Origin: UBA6055 sp965203755 | Lineage (GTDB): Bacteria; Chloroflexota; Anaerolineae; Aggregatilineales; Phototrophicaceae | Assembly (NCBI GenBank): GCA_965203755.1 | Contig: OZ241910.1 | Coordinates: forward strand, 1,860,001 to 1,924,000 | Direction of reading: 5' to 3' | Length of the DNA stretch: 64,000 nt | In this document: piece after piece, positions 25,511 through 34,607 of the stretch | How the letters are laid out: each line of letters opens with the position of its first letter | Position numbering within the stretch: position 1 is the first letter of the stretch | Position numbers and translations under genes: made by a program | Notes under the pieces: generated by a model | What the model saw: only the letters and a program-made list of their open reading frames with translations | What the model was told of the DNA's origin: nothing | Databases searched by the model: none

Positions 25511-25552
25511 CATTTCAGCGCCATCTGCTGCCATTTCAGCGCCATCTGCTGC
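25511..25552 (+). repeat. Two-copy 21-base tandem repeat
   Basis: The unit catttcagcgccatctgctg plus c occurs exactly twice (25511-25531 and 25532-25552), followed by the start of a third (cattt). It is non-coding. No function is evident; slippage origin is likely. Confidence 0.85.
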
Positions 25553-25786
25553 CATTTTCGCGGGCATACGGGGCTGATTTAACGCCGAGATTGATGGTGA
25601 AACATGCAAACCGACCGCTTGGGCGCGTGGAACTAGGCGCTTTTTTGACAGGGCTGCAAGCATATAGTAAAGTGCGGGGCGATTTGATTGCATTTATGAG
25701 AGGTTCATGTTATGCGTCAAACTTGGCGGTGGCTGATGCCGGTCGAGACGCGCCAAAGAAACAGTATTCAAGGGGAACATTGCTGC

Positions 25787-27376
25787 ATGGACGATATGCT
25801 CACGGTTGCCGAAGCCAGCCGATGGTCATCACAGTATTACAAACGTGACATCTCCAAATCCAATATCAGCTATTTGATCGCTTACGGGCGGATAAGCAGC
25901 CTTGTTCGCAATGGCAGCATCATGGTTTATCGGCAAGAACTGAAGAATTATTATGACGAGGAATTCGCACAGCAGCGAAAGGCGCTGGAGCAGCTTGACG
26001 GCGGCATCAATTTTCGTTTGGCTTTTGCCAAGGTCAGGGAAAAAGAGCGCACGAAGCACGTACATCGGCTGCATCCCTACAAAGGCAAGTTTATTCCCCA
26101 GTTGGTGGAATACTTTTTGGACAGCCGCCGGGATGAGTATAAACAGGACGTCTATTTTGAACCCGGCGACATCGTTCTGGATCCATTTTGCGGCAGCGGC
26201 ACGACGCTGGTGCAAGCCGCCGAACTGGGGCTGCACGCGGCGGGTTTTGACATTTCAGAGTTTAACGCGCTGATTGCCAATACCAAGGTTCACAAGCATG
26301 ACCTGCCGGCGCTCATTCGGCAAATCCGAAGCATGACCAGCAAACTGCTAGCTTTTTATGACAGGCATGGCCTGCGAGAGTTTGACGGCGAATTGTCCGC
26401 GCGGCTGTCGCGCTTCAACGCCGATTATTTTCCGTCGCCCGGATTCAAACTGCGCGTAAGGAAAAAGGAAGTCAATCCGAAAGAATATGGCGCTGAAAAA
26501 GCGCGGCTCTTCGCGCCGGTCTTTGATGATTTAGCAAAGAAATATGCGGTTGACCTGCAAAATGAAGGCTCGTCCTTTCTTGAGCGCTGGTATTTGCCGT
26601 CAGTCCGCGCTGAAATCGAATATCTTTCAGGCTTGATCCAAAACATTGACGCCGCCGACCTGCGGAACACCCTTTGGGTCATTCTGTCGCGGACGATTCG
26701 GTCGGCAAGGGCAACGCCCCACTTGGATTTGGCGACATTAAAAGAGCCGGTCTTTTCCACGTATTACTGTCGGAAACATCTGAAAATCTGCAAGCCTTTG
26801 TTCACCTTGACTGGATGGTGGAAACGTTACACCGATGACGCCGTGCGCCGCTTTGTGGAATTTGACAGCTTGCGGACGAATACTTTCCAGCTTGCGCTGG
26901 CCGGTGATTCCCGTTCTATGCCGCTGCTGGAACTGCTGGATTCGCGGCATCCTGAATTTGCCGACTTGATTCGAGCGAAGAAAATTGCCGGCATATTTAC
27001 CAGCCCTCCCTACGTTGGCATGATTGATTACCACGAGCAGCATGCCTATGCTTATGAGTTAATGGGCATTGACCGCCGCGATGATGCCGAAATCGGGCCT
27101 TTGTTCAGAGGCAAAGGGAAAGAGGCGCGGGCGTCTTATGTCCAAGGGATAGCCGATGTTCTCAAGCGCTGCAAGCCATTCTTGATTAAGGATTACAATG
27201 TCTTTTTAGTCGCCAATGACAAGCACGGTTTATATCCTGAAATTGCTGAATTGGCGCGGATGAAAATCGTGAATCGATTTGAACGGCCGGTTTTGCGCCG
27301 CGCCGAGTTTGACCAGTCAGCCTATTCCGAAACCATTTTTCGCCTGAAAGAAATACAGCCGCAGATACCGGCCTGA
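25787..27376 (+). CDS. Solitary N4/N6 DNA methyltransferase with N-terminal DNA-binding domain
   Basis: About 529 residues. The first 60 (MLTVAEASRWSSQYYKRDIS, NISYLIAYGRI, Arg/Lys-rich end) look like an excisionase-type helix-turn-helix. The AdoMet loop LDPFCGSGTTLVQAAELG begins near residue 131 and the catalytic TSPPYVGMIDYHEQHAY near residue 405; the order I then IV with about 270 residues between includes a large target-recognition insert. It should methylate exocyclic amino groups of cytosine or adenine. The ATG at 25787 has AAGGGG upstream; the open frame begins at 25712. No restriction enzyme gene is adjacent. Confidence 0.85.
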   Translation: MDDMLTVAEASRWSSQYYKRDISKSNISYLIAYGRISSLVRNGSIMVYRQELKNYYDEEFAQQRKALEQLDGGINFRLAFAKVREKERTKHVHRLHPYKGKFIPQLVEYFLDSRRDEYKQDVYFEPGDIVLDPFCGSGTTLVQAAELGLHAAGFDISEFNALIANTKVHKHDLPALIRQIRSMTSKLLAFYDRHGLREFDGELSARLSRFNADYFPSPGFKLRVRKKEVNPKEYGAEKARLFAPVFDDLAKKYAVDLQNEGSSFLERWYLPSVRAEIEYLSGLIQNIDAADLRNTLWVILSRTIRSARATPHLDLATLKEPVFSTYYCRKHLKICKPLFTLTGWWKRYTDDAVRRFVEFDSLRTNTFQLALAGDSRSMPLLELLDSRHPEFADLIRAKKIAGIFTSPPYVGMIDYHEQHAYAYELMGIDRRDDAEIGPLFRGKGKEARASYVQGIADVLKRCKPFLIKDYNVFLVANDKHGLYPEIAELARMKIVNRFERPVLRRAEFDQSAYSETIFRLKEIQPQIPA

Positions 27377-27396
27377 CTGATGATTCCAGCCCCTCA

Positions 27397-29580
27397 TCAA
27401 GACGCGCCAAAGAAATAGGTTTCGAGAATGCTGCGCGTGACCGGCGCCGCCGCCAGAGAGCCTTCGCCGGCGTTTTCTATCAGCGTCGCCACCGCGATTT
27501 GAGGGGCTTTCGCTGGGGCATAAGCCACAAACCAGCTATGCGGCCGCACGTTCTCCCCCGGCACCTGGGCGGTGCCGGTTTTGCCGCAGACACCGATGTC
27601 CAGCAAGGGCGAACCGCTGAATTGACGGGCGGCGGTGCCAACTGGACTGCCAACCACATCGCACAGCCCCCGCTGCACGATAGCAAGATGGTCGGCTGCG
27701 ATTGCGGTATCGATCATGACATCGCGCTGGGCAACTTGGGTGCGCTGGTCGAGGATGCCGCGTTCGCGCACCAGCTGCGGCCGCAAGAGAGCGCCGCCAT
27801 TGGCGACAGCGGCATACATCCGCACCATTTGCAGCGGCGTCGCCTGCATCTCACCCTGGCCAATCGATAGATTGATGGCAAAGGCATAAGACCAAGGTTC
27901 ACCAGTGGTTTGCAGCACATTGTCCGGCGTCGGGATATGGCCGCCGCTTTCGTCAATCGAGGCGATGCCCGTGGGCGCGCCCAATCCCAATTTGATGGCG
28001 TATGCCGGAAGCAGGTAGCGGTCCTGGCGGTTGAGACGAAAGCCGACCTCGTAGAAAAAGGGGTTGCAGCTGTTGGTAATGGCGGATTGCACCGTCATGC
28101 TGCCATGCCCGCCAGCCAGCCAGTCATAGAGAACGTCATAGCCGTTCGTCCAGCTGCCAGAGCAGAAATAGTCGGTTGTCTCATCATAGACGCCGCTTTC
28201 GAGGGCGGCGATGGCGCTAATGCCCTTCATAATCGAACCCGTTGGATACACACCCTGCGCCGGACGGTTAATCTGGGGGCTGCGGTTATCCTGGGACAGA
28301 TTTTCCAGCACATCATCAGCAGCTTCGCGACCCACCGCCGGAAACGGATTCTGCACATTGCCTTCAAACGAAGGGTAGCTGACCATTGCCAGAATGTCAC
28401 CGTTGCCGACATCCATGACGACCACGGCCGCCCCTTTGGAAGTTTGGCCCCACGAGCCGCGGTGGGCAAGATAGGCTTCCTCCAGCAAGCGGGATATGCT
28501 TTCTTGCAAATCGGCGTCAATCGTCAGCCAGATGCTTTCCGGAATCTGCGAGCGGACTTCGTTCAGGACGCGCAGCCGCAAACCGGCGGCCGAGACCAGC
28601 GTCAGCCGACCGCCCGGCCGACCGGACAAGACATCATTCCAACTCGCTTCGACGCCGGCCTGACCGATGATGGTTTCGGCATTGTAGCCCAAAGCCTCCA
28701 ATCCGGCGACTTGCTCTTCGCTGGGATAGCCCACATGCCCGATAATATGCGGCATCAGCGAGCCGCGCAGATAGCGGCGGGTGGACTGCTGCCGAAACTT
28801 GGCTTGGCACAGCTTTTCCACCTGCTGATGATATTCAATGAAGACCGCCGGCTCCATGATGCCGGCATCGACCTCCCAATGGACAAGCGAACGGGTGTCA
28901 AACAGTTCGATAATCTCGTCCAGCGATTTGTCCACTGTCTGCGCCAGAATCCGGAAACAGGCCGGACGGTCGGGAATATCCTCATTATTGACCAACACCC
29001 GCACCACGCGGCCGTTCTGGTCGGCGAGGGCTTTGCCATAGCGGTCATAGATGTTGGCGCGGCTTGGGATCTGCGGTTCGAACACCAGTCGGGCGCCGTT
29101 TCCCATCTCGGCAAAAATATCAGCCAAAGACCAGGCGATGCGCCACTGCCCCACTTCTGGATCCACGATCAGCCGCAGCTGCCGGGCAGGATCGGTGAAG
29201 GAGCCGAGAATGCGGGTGTGGAAGGTCATTTGATATTGAAAAACAAGCACCCGCCCATCGCGAAAGAGCGTTTGCGCTTTGTATGCCATATCCTCCAGGG
29301 TCATGGCGCTTTGTGCGTTTTCATAGGCGGCGCGGAATGATTCCAAAGGGATGGATTCTTGATTGTGGAAGGTCAGCAGGCGGTGCATTTGGTCAAAGTC
29401 CTGCGCCTGCCAGGCATCGAGATAGCGGCGGGCGATCTGTTCGGCGGATTCAAGGTCAGCCGCCGATGTGAGCGTCGGTGGCCGGGTCGTCGTCGGCGCG
29501 GCGGCAGAGTGCGCGACTTGCGGCCGGCATCCGGCGAGAACGGCGATGATAAAAATGAACAGCATTCCGAATTGACGCAC
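27397..29580 (-). CDS. Lipoprotein penicillin-binding protein, PBP2/MecA-like transpeptidase
   Basis: A 727-residue class B PBP. It has a lipoprotein signal with lipobox LAGC (Cys18), an NTF2-like domain of the MecA_N type (residues about 40-155), a PBP dimerisation region (about 170-345) and a transpeptidase domain. Catalytic motifs are intact: SIMK (Ser449, Lys452), SCN (504-506) and KTGTAQ (667-672). It cross-links peptidoglycan outside the membrane. A lipid anchor in place of a membrane helix is less usual for class B PBPs outside MecA/PBP3-like proteins. It ends 20 bases from the convergent methyltransferase gene. Confidence 0.92.
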   Translation of the reverse strand: MRQFGMLFIFIIAVLAGCRPQVAHSAAAPTTTRPPTLTSAADLESAEQIARRYLDAWQAQDFDQMHRLLTFHNQESIPLESFRAAYENAQSAMTLEDMAYKAQTLFRDGRVLVFQYQMTFHTRILGSFTDPARQLRLIVDPEVGQWRIAWSLADIFAEMGNGARLVFEPQIPSRANIYDRYGKALADQNGRVVRVLVNNEDIPDRPACFRILAQTVDKSLDEIIELFDTRSLVHWEVDAGIMEPAVFIEYHQQVEKLCQAKFRQQSTRRYLRGSLMPHIIGHVGYPSEEQVAGLEALGYNAETIIGQAGVEASWNDVLSGRPGGRLTLVSAAGLRLRVLNEVRSQIPESIWLTIDADLQESISRLLEEAYLAHRGSWGQTSKGAAVVVMDVGNGDILAMVSYPSFEGNVQNPFPAVGREAADDVLENLSQDNRSPQINRPAQGVYPTGSIMKGISAIAALESGVYDETTDYFCSGSWTNGYDVLYDWLAGGHGSMTVQSAITNSCNPFFYEVGFRLNRQDRYLLPAYAIKLGLGAPTGIASIDESGGHIPTPDNVLQTTGEPWSYAFAINLSIGQGEMQATPLQMVRMYAAVANGGALLRPQLVRERGILDQRTQVAQRDVMIDTAIAADHLAIVQRGLCDVVGSPVGTAARQFSGSPLLDIGVCGKTGTAQVPGENVRPHSWFVAYAPAKAPQIAVATLIENAGEGSLAAAPVTRSILETYFFGAS

Positions 29581-29658
29581 AATGACCTGCTTCTAAACAT
29601 CATCAAGGAAATGTCATTATACTCAAAACTTATCCTGCGGCTATGACTGTGCCAGTTG

Positions 29659-30802
29659 CTAACCGCGCCATTTGCCCATCCGTATTGTCACTCGTTCCGG
29701 ATAACCATCGCCAATAAACTCCGCCAGATTCTGACTCTGCTGGCCTTCAAAACGGGTAGAGACTTCAAAGCGGTCGGGATTGACCCAGATCTCAAAAGTA
29801 TAACCATAACGCAGGGCGCTGAAATACTCATGCTTCTTCTGCATGTCCTTGACGGTGCAGGGGCCGCCGACTATTGGACATCCTAGCAGGTTGTCGAGTG
29901 AGCCGAAGAGGATGCGTTCAGCAGAGACCCGTTCCATTGACTCGGCTTCAACATAATAAAAATCCGGCGAGCCGAGATCATGAACTTGCCAGCGCTGTGT
30001 ATCGGGGTTGAAGATTTCCAGCACCGTATGCTGTGACAGCCAGCCGGGCGTCGGGCGATATAAAAAGACCAGCCGGCTTTCGATGCCCAACTCTGATAGG
30101 ATGGTGAGCATAGCGGTTGAACGGCCGTCGCATTGCAGAAAGGGCTGTTCGTCGCTGTGTCCCTGGGCGTAATTGAACATCAGGTCAATGGCGTCACTAT
30201 AGTCGGCGCGATAGGATAGTTGCTCATCGGTGAGGCTGCTACTGTGGATAAAGCGATGTACGGCATCAATCGTGTCGGTGGCATTCAGGCGTAAATCATG
30301 GAAGTATCGCGCCGCTGCTGACATATCGGCATAATCTCGTGTCGGAATACTGCGACGGCGCACACGCTGCAATTCAAACTGCTCGCTCCAGGCACTGCCC
30401 ATACTCTCAAATTCGCCATCCACATTGATATTCACAATCGCAACCTGCCAGAAATACCTGCCAACCGCCACACTGAAGCTATCGATGGTTTCCTGTACCG
30501 ACAAACTTTCATCGACTGTCCATATCTCTTGATAAGGCTGACCCTGTGTCCAGACGCGGACAGCATAGCGTTGGGTATCGGTGAGTTCGGGTGACCATGA
30601 CCATTCCAGCCGCAGGTCGGATTCCACAAATTCGATGCCATTCTCAGGAGAAATGAGCTTTGGCGATGCTTGAACTATGACGGCTGGCGGGGGGGGGGGG
30701 GGGGGGGGGGGGACTGTCGGATTGCAATGCAAGGTCAAGCAGATAGCTGGCGCCGATGATGGCGATGAGCATGATCATAACGACAGTGATTTTCAGGTTC
30801 AT
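29659..30802 (-). CDS. Exported transglutaminase-like protein, frame interrupted at a poly-C tract
   Basis: The body (to 29659) has a Pro run, a beta-rich Ig/fibronectin-like domain (LRLEWSWSPELTDTQRYAVRV) and a transglutaminase-like core with Cys in FLQCDGRSTAMLTILSELGI, His in LSQHTVLEIF and Asp in WQVHDLGS. The ATG at 30802 overlaps the mutS2 stop (TGATG) and encodes a membrane anchor or signal (MNLKITVVMIMLIAIIGASY) that runs into 24 C. With 24 C this frame stops at 30644 after 52 residues; 23 or 26 C would join it to the body. A TTG at 30738 could start the body frame but has no signal peptide. Phase-variable or misassembled. Confidence 0.75.
30689..30712 (-). repeat. Homopolymer of 24 (G on the plus strand, C in the sense strand)
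   Basis: Twenty-four consecutive G on the plus strand. In the sense direction it encodes polyproline and lies between the signal-anchor and the mature part of the transglutaminase-like protein. Its length sets the reading frame: n = 2 modulo 3 restores the full gene, but here n = 24. Confidence 0.9.
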
Positions 30803-33183
30803 CAGGCAATCGGCGCCATGTGAATGACGGTGACGCCGGCGCCGCCTTCGTTATTGCGCCCCGGCGTCACCTTGCTGACCAGGCTGTGATGCTTCAGATA
30901 TCGGCGCACCGCCTGCCGCAAACGCCCAGTGCCCTTGCCATGCACGATCCGGCCGAAGGGCAAACCGGAGGTATAAGCCGCATCGACATAACGATCTAAA
31001 GTTTCCAGAGCCTCTTCAACGCGCTGACCGCGGATATCAAGCTCCATGCCCGGCGATTCCACCGCCGGCGGCAGGGTATCGACCGGTTCATACTGGCGCG
31101 CATGACCGCGTTCTTTGGCGCGTATTTCGCTGCGGCTGCGCTTTCGCATATCCTTGTATTTGGCGCGTACCCGCAAAGAGCCGACCCGCACCTGCGCCTC
31201 TTTGTCGTCCAGTTCCACAATGATGCCTTCCGCATTGAGCGCAGCCAGAAAGACGGTGTCGCCCGCCCGCGGCCGCCAATCCACATCCCCAAGCTGCTGG
31301 ACTTCTTCAGCATCATCCAGCGGCGGTTTTGTCCAGCTGGCCATCTTTTCGGCGGCCGCCTGCAAGGCGTTCAGGGTCGCCGCCGGCATACCCGCCGAAC
31401 GCAGTTCGCCCCGCATTTTACGCAGTTCTTGGTTGAAATCAGCCAAGTCTGCTTCAGCATGGCGGCGGGCGGCGCGAATCACATCGCGGCGCTCATCCTC
31501 AATCTGGTCAAGCCGAACCTGCAAGGCATCGCGCTGGTCGGACAGCTGCCGGCGCAGGTGACTGATTTCGTCATGCTGCTGGCGGATTTCGGCGCGGGTG
31601 CGCTGAATCTCGTCCAGCCAGTCATCAGCCGTCAATGCTTCGGCGGCGACCATGCTGCGGGCATCGCTGATGATGTCCTGGTCCAAGCCCAGGCGTTCGG
31701 CAATCGCCAGCGCATTGGAACGTCCCGGCAGGCCAAGGATCAGGCGATAGGTCGGGCGCAGGGTCGCCAAATCAAATTCAACGCTGGCGTTCCGCACCCC
31801 CGGCGTCTCGACGGCATAGCCCTTGAGTTCGGGATGATGGGTGGTCACCAGGCTGGTGACGCGGCTGTTCTTCAAGCGGTTGAGCAGGGCGCGCGCCAAA
31901 GCCGAGCCTTCGGCCGGGTCAGTGCCGGCGCCAAGCTCGTCCAGGATGACCAATGAGCGGCGGTCGCATTGAGCCAGAATGTCAATGATGTTGGTCATGT
32001 GCGACGAAAAGGTGGACAGCGACTGTTCGATGCTCTGTTCGTCGCCAATATCGGCAAAGATGCCCCGAAACACCGAAATCGCGGCTTCGTCGGCCGGCAC
32101 ATGCAAGCCGCACTGCGCCATTAAGGTCAGCAGCCCGACGGTCTTGAGCGCGACGGTCTTCCCGCCGGTGTTCGGCCCTGTGACCACCAGTACCCGCGTG
32201 CCGGCGTCAAAGCTCAAGTCAAGCGGCACCACATGGCCCTTGAGGAGCGGGTGGCGGGCCGCTTTCAGACGCAGGACCGCGGGGTCTTGGCTGACAGGCA
32301 GCGCTTTGGGCTGAATGCAATGATGGTCAAGCGCATAGCGGGCTTTGGCAAAGGTCAGGTCGAGATAGCCAAGAAGCTGCACGGTGCGGACGATCCTTTC
32401 GCTTTCGTCGGCGACGGCTTCGGTCAGGTCGGCTAGAATCCGGCGGATTTCCTTCTCCTCTTCAATCTGCAATTCACGCCACTTGTTGTTGAGTTCGACA
32501 GTCTCCAGCGGTTCGATAAACAGCGTCGCTCCCGAAGACGAAGCATCATGCACGATTCCTTTGATTTTGCCTTTGTGTTCGGCTTTCAGAGGGATGACAT
32601 AGCGACCGTTACGCATGGTCACGATGGCTTCCTGCAATTTGACCTGATTGCTCTTGCTGGTGACAATCCGATTAAGTCTGCCCTGCAAACGTTCAAAGGC
32701 GATTTTGAGTTCGCGGCGGATAATCGCAAGTCGGGCGCTGGCGGTGTCCTTGATTTCAGCGCTGTCATCGACGGCTTTCTCAATCGAATGCCGCAGCTGG
32801 CTGCATTCTTCGATGTCATCCGCCAGTTCCGCCAGCAGCGGAAAAGAGGCTTTCATTCGCCCCAGGGTGCGTTTGAGGGTCGCGCCGCGCCGCAGGGTAT
32901 AGCGAATGTCAAGCAGGATGCTTGGCTCAATGATGACCGCCCGCTGCGCCCGAATCACCGGCTCGCGTACATCGCGCGCCCCCTGCAAGTTGATATTGGT
33001 CTTTTCTTCCAGCAAGGCGACGGCTTCGGCTGTTTCGCGCTGCCATAGCTGAACTTCCTCCACTTCGGTCGAGGGATACAGTTCAATGGCGAATTCCTCA
33101 CCGGCGCCAAAGGTCGTATAACCCGACAGGTCTTGCAGGATTTTATGCAATTCCAACGTAACCATCGTTTTTTCGCTGATCAT
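30802..33183 (-). CDS. mutS2: Endonuclease MutS2
   Basis: A 793-residue MutS2. It has the core clamp (residues about 1-310), the ATPase with Walker A TGPNTGGKTVALKT, Walker B SLVILDELGAGTDPAEG and TTHHPELK, a long coiled coil (about 520-640), a KOW-like segment (DWRPRAGDTVFLAALNAEG) and a C-terminal Smr nuclease domain (MELDIRGQRVEEALETLDRY, IVHGKGTGRLRQAVRRYLK). The family acts on recombination intermediates and collided ribosomes. The stop codon overlaps the start of the next gene, so the two are probably coupled. Confidence 0.96.
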   Translation of the reverse strand: MISEKTMVTLELHKILQDLSGYTTFGAGEEFAIELYPSTEVEEVQLWQRETAEAVALLEEKTNINLQGARDVREPVIRAQRAVIIEPSILLDIRYTLRRGATLKRTLGRMKASFPLLAELADDIEECSQLRHSIEKAVDDSAEIKDTASARLAIIRRELKIAFERLQGRLNRIVTSKSNQVKLQEAIVTMRNGRYVIPLKAEHKGKIKGIVHDASSSGATLFIEPLETVELNNKWRELQIEEEKEIRRILADLTEAVADESERIVRTVQLLGYLDLTFAKARYALDHHCIQPKALPVSQDPAVLRLKAARHPLLKGHVVPLDLSFDAGTRVLVVTGPNTGGKTVALKTVGLLTLMAQCGLHVPADEAAISVFRGIFADIGDEQSIEQSLSTFSSHMTNIIDILAQCDRRSLVILDELGAGTDPAEGSALARALLNRLKNSRVTSLVTTHHPELKGYAVETPGVRNASVEFDLATLRPTYRLILGLPGRSNALAIAERLGLDQDIISDARSMVAAEALTADDWLDEIQRTRAEIRQQHDEISHLRRQLSDQRDALQVRLDQIEDERRDVIRAARRHAEADLADFNQELRKMRGELRSAGMPAATLNALQAAAEKMASWTKPPLDDAEEVQQLGDVDWRPRAGDTVFLAALNAEGIIVELDDKEAQVRVGSLRVRAKYKDMRKRSRSEIRAKERGHARQYEPVDTLPPAVESPGMELDIRGQRVEEALETLDRYVDAAYTSGLPFGRIVHGKGTGRLRQAVRRYLKHHSLVSKVTPGRNNEGGAGVTVIHMAPIA

Positions 33184-33328
33184 CTTGGGCTCTGTTCTCG
33201 TTCGGGATGTTCGCGTTTCGTGAATGCGGCGCCGCCAAAGCGACAGCCATTGTATTGCCGCGCGCGTAAGATGTCAATGAACGTGTGCCGGCAGATGAGA
33301 GGAGGTCATAACAGGACTTAAAGTATCT

Positions 33329-33910
33329 CTAAAGTTCGTCATTCCCTTGGGCTTCCTGCCAGTGTCTTGCGAATTCGTCCAGCGCGCGGCGCTGTTCGGC
33401 GGTCAAATGAATGAAGGGCCGCGTTTTTTTGATTTGCCGCAGGGCATCCTCTGCGGACAGTCCGGCGGTCATCAGGCAGGCGGCGGTCATGGTTGGCGCC
33501 CGCCCGACGCCGACGCCGCAATGGATGTACACCTTGCCGCCGCGCTGAATCTCATCGCTGACAAAGGCGGCGCCGCGCATCAAATCGGCTGTGGTCGGCG
33601 GGGTGTTGTCCACCGTCGCCAGATGCAGATGACGTTTTCCGCCAATGCCCTTTTTTATATCGCTGAACTTTGCCTCGCGCAGATTGACAATGGCGGTGAT
33701 GCCGGCCGCCTGCATGGCTTGCCAGCCGCGCCGATAATGCTGCCCGCCCAGAAAAAGCTGCGGCGTAATCTGACTCAATTTCCACAAGGGCGCGCCGCTC
33801 ACTTTGCGATAACCCTGGTCGATAAAGCGCAGCATGATGGCCAGCGGACCGGTCTTTGCCAGACTGACGATGCGCTTGAGCGGATGGCTTGGCTTGGCGG
33901 CTACGGTCAT
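33329..33910 (-). CDS. Dual-specificity/tyrosine protein phosphatase
   Basis: A 193-residue phosphatase. The P-loop is VYIHCGVGVGRAPTMTAACLM, matching HCxxGxxR with catalytic Cys and Arg. Upstream are the fold signatures LFLGGQHYRRGWQAMQAAGITAIVNL and a candidate general-acid region (VDNTPPT). No signal peptide is clear, so a cytosolic role is likely. ATG 33910 has GAAAGG six bases upstream; the frame extends to 33964. Its substrate is unknown; related bacterial enzymes act on phosphoproteins or phosphoinositides. Confidence 0.88.
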   Translation of the reverse strand: MTVAAKPSHPLKRIVSLAKTGPLAIMLRFIDQGYRKVSGAPLWKLSQITPQLFLGGQHYRRGWQAMQAAGITAIVNLREAKFSDIKKGIGGKRHLHLATVDNTPPTTADLMRGAAFVSDEIQRGGKVYIHCGVGVGRAPTMTAACLMTAGLSAEDALRQIKKTRPFIHLTAEQRRALDEFARHWQEAQGNDEL

Positions 33911-34051
33911 GGATGCCTTTCGTGCGGACGAACGACAGTATTGTAACACAGGCTGTACAAACAAACGATTAAACAGCCATAAAAATACTAGCCCGCCTTT
34001 CGGCTTTGTGTTACCTTACAATCCATCGCCTCACAAGCAGAAGGACAAACC

Positions 34052-34603
34052 ATGACCCTGATGAAACGGCTCGCTCTTTTTGCCGAACCCCTGCTGCGCT
34101 TCCCTTATATCCTGCGAACAAGACGCAATCATGGGCTGGAGCATGCCACCATCCATATCCTGGGGCGGAGTCGATACAAGCTCTCCGGGCGCAGCCACGA
34201 CAGCGGCTTTGTCTTGATTGGGGCGGTCCCCACCGAGCGGGTCGAAAGCGCGGTGCAAGAAGCCTTGCAGCGCATGAAAGCCGGCGAACACAAGCTGGCG
34301 GTGCATCCCAACTGCGGCACCAATCTGGTCACATTCGGCTTTCTGGCGACGCTGTTTGCCTGGCTTGGATTTGGCGGCAGCAGTCGGCGGCGCGGCTGGG
34401 AACGTTTCCCGATGATGATGACGTTGATGATGGGCATCGTCCTGCTTTCCACTCCGCTTGGGCTAAGCCTGCAAAAACACTTCACCACCGAAGGCGACCT
34501 TGGCGATATGGAACTGATCAGCGTCACGCCCGAAACCGTGTCCATTCCTTTCAGCGGCCGCCAACTGACCCTCCATCGCGTGTTGACGCAGCAGAGTTTA
34601 TAG
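34052..34603 (+). CDS. DUF6391 domain protein
   Basis: A 183-residue protein with the DUF6391 signature TRRNHGLEHATIHILG near the N-terminus, then SGFVLIGAVPTERVESAVQEAL, HPNCGTNLV and two membrane segments (FGFLATLFAWLGF, MMMTLMMGIVLLSTPLGLSL). The conserved His-x-x-Glu-His cluster (HGLEHATIH) resembles a metal site, but no activity is known for this family, which also occurs in cyanobacteria. It ends four bases before holA, so the two are probably co-transcribed. Confidence 0.8.
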   Translation: MTLMKRLALFAEPLLRFPYILRTRRNHGLEHATIHILGRSRYKLSGRSHDSGFVLIGAVPTERVESAVQEALQRMKAGEHKLAVHPNCGTNLVTFGFLATLFAWLGFGGSSRRRGWERFPMMMTLMMGIVLLSTPLGLSLQKHFTTEGDLGDMELISVTPETVSIPFSGRQLTLHRVLTQQSL

Positions 34604-34607
34604 CGCC

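Larger units (their letters stand above)
24895..25786. other. Intergenic region of about 890 bases between ctaC and the DNA methyltransferase
   Basis: No frame here has a convincing start, RBS or protein-like sequence. It holds the divergent 5' region of the oxidase cluster, a solitary intrinsic terminator (25284-25306), and a two-copy 21-base tandem repeat (25511-25552). I see no tRNA, known ncRNA or insertion sequence. Confidence 0.55.

Noticed and set aside
25511..25552. Tandem repeat considered as a CRISPR or attachment site
   Set aside because: Only two direct copies with no spacers, no cas genes and no integrase nearby.
27910..29340. 476-codon frame antisense to the PBP gene
   Set aside because: No recognisable protein features, and the PBP catalytic motifs on the other strand are intact.
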